NCBI GenBank assembly: GCA_002729235.1
Contig: PBTY01000055.1
Location: 158,544-222,543, forward strand
From: Rickettsiales bacterium
GTDB taxonomy: Bacteria > Bacteroidota > Bacteroidia > Cytophagales > Cyclobacteriaceae
Reading direction: 5' to 3'
DNA: 64,000 bases
Shown here piece by piece: positions 63,996 to 64,000 of the stretch. The notes beneath the pieces were generated by a model that was given only the letters and a program-made list of their open reading frames with translations, did not search any database and was not told the DNA's origin. Position 1 is the first letter of the stretch, and each line of letters starts with the position of its first letter. Made by a program: the position numbers and the translations under genes.

Positions 63996-64000
63996 AAGAC

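Noticed and set aside
1..64000. CRISPR array, prophage, insertion sequence or integron
   Set aside because: No regularly spaced direct repeats, transposase, integrase or phage structural gene was seen on either strand.
1..64000. tRNA or rRNA genes
   Set aside because: No cloverleaf with conserved T-loop and no conserved rRNA segment was recognised by eye; a tRNAscan run would be decisive.

Overview
The window looks like chromosomal DNA of a Bacteroidota member, most likely a marine Cytophagia-type bacterium (Reichenbachiella/Roseivirga/Marivirga-like); this placement is inference from gene content, not from a marker gene. Support comes from moderate-to-low GC, promoter-like boxes of the Bacteroidota type (TTTG, about 20 bp, then TAnnTTTG), weak or absent Shine-Dalgarno sequences, and many families typical of the phylum (DUF3857 transglutaminase-like proteins, DUF1080 proteins, YHYH, SCO, a NavBac-like channel, IcmF). 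No rRNA, tRNA, CRISPR array, insertion sequence or prophage was recognised.

Layout. 1-3.5 kb: 5' part of class I fructose-1,6-bisphosphatase, an aspartate kinase, and a likely protein-repair pair (fructosamine kinase plus low-molecular-weight phosphatase). 3.6-8.5 kb: an outer-membrane beta-barrel protein, a DUF6588-like envelope protein, a well-marked ahpC peroxiredoxin gene and a secreted protein. 8.6-16 kb: waaA (Kdo transferase) and rsgA, then a surface-glycan block with a family 2 glycosyltransferase, methyltransferase, PAPS sulfotransferase, family 4 glycosyltransferase and GNAT/FemAB-like acyltransferase. 16-24.5 kb: TPR protein, IMPACT/YigZ protein, 3'-5' exonuclease, NhaC antiporter, FAD oxidoreductase, two glycosyltransferases and a bacterial FAN1-like VRR-NUC nuclease. 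24.5-31 kb: a secreted protein made of four repeats, a YHYH/MORN/SCO lipoprotein operon and a UvrD/PcrA helicase. 31-37.3 kb: L-type lectin with a tiny unannotated membrane ORF opposite, a second sulfotransferase, two tandem DUF3857 proteins of which one has lost its catalytic residues, and a small membrane protein. 37.3-46.5 kb: LOG hydrolase, two aldo/keto reductases, a GNAT-nitrilase fusion, cystathionine beta-synthase, an orphan receiver, a voltage-gated cation channel and an SPFH protein. 46.8-53.6 kb: DoxX-like membrane protein, surface-repeat protein, ZIP transporter, DUF3445 protein, a secreted protein and a KAP-type P-loop NTPase standing alone. 53.7-64 kb: a fused acyl-CoA mutase (IcmF), a His/Ser/Arg-rich secreted protein, and a periplasmic sugar-oxidation-like cluster (two DUF1080 proteins flanking a sorbosone dehydrogenase-like beta-propeller with cytochrome c), interrupted by an LpxL-like acyltransferase on the other strand. 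The window closes with a promoter-like box, a long hairpin and a strong terminator that may be an uncharacterised small RNA.

The sequence points most to envelope biology: LPS core (waaA, LpxL-like), a sulfated or methylated glycan, outer-membrane and secreted proteins. The best candidates for something undescribed are the structured element at 63.85-63.99 kb, the leader terminator at 46.75 kb, the 28-bp palindrome touching the channel start codon, the lone KAP NTPase, the active/inactive DUF3857 pair and the four-repeat secreted protein. None is proven by sequence reading alone.
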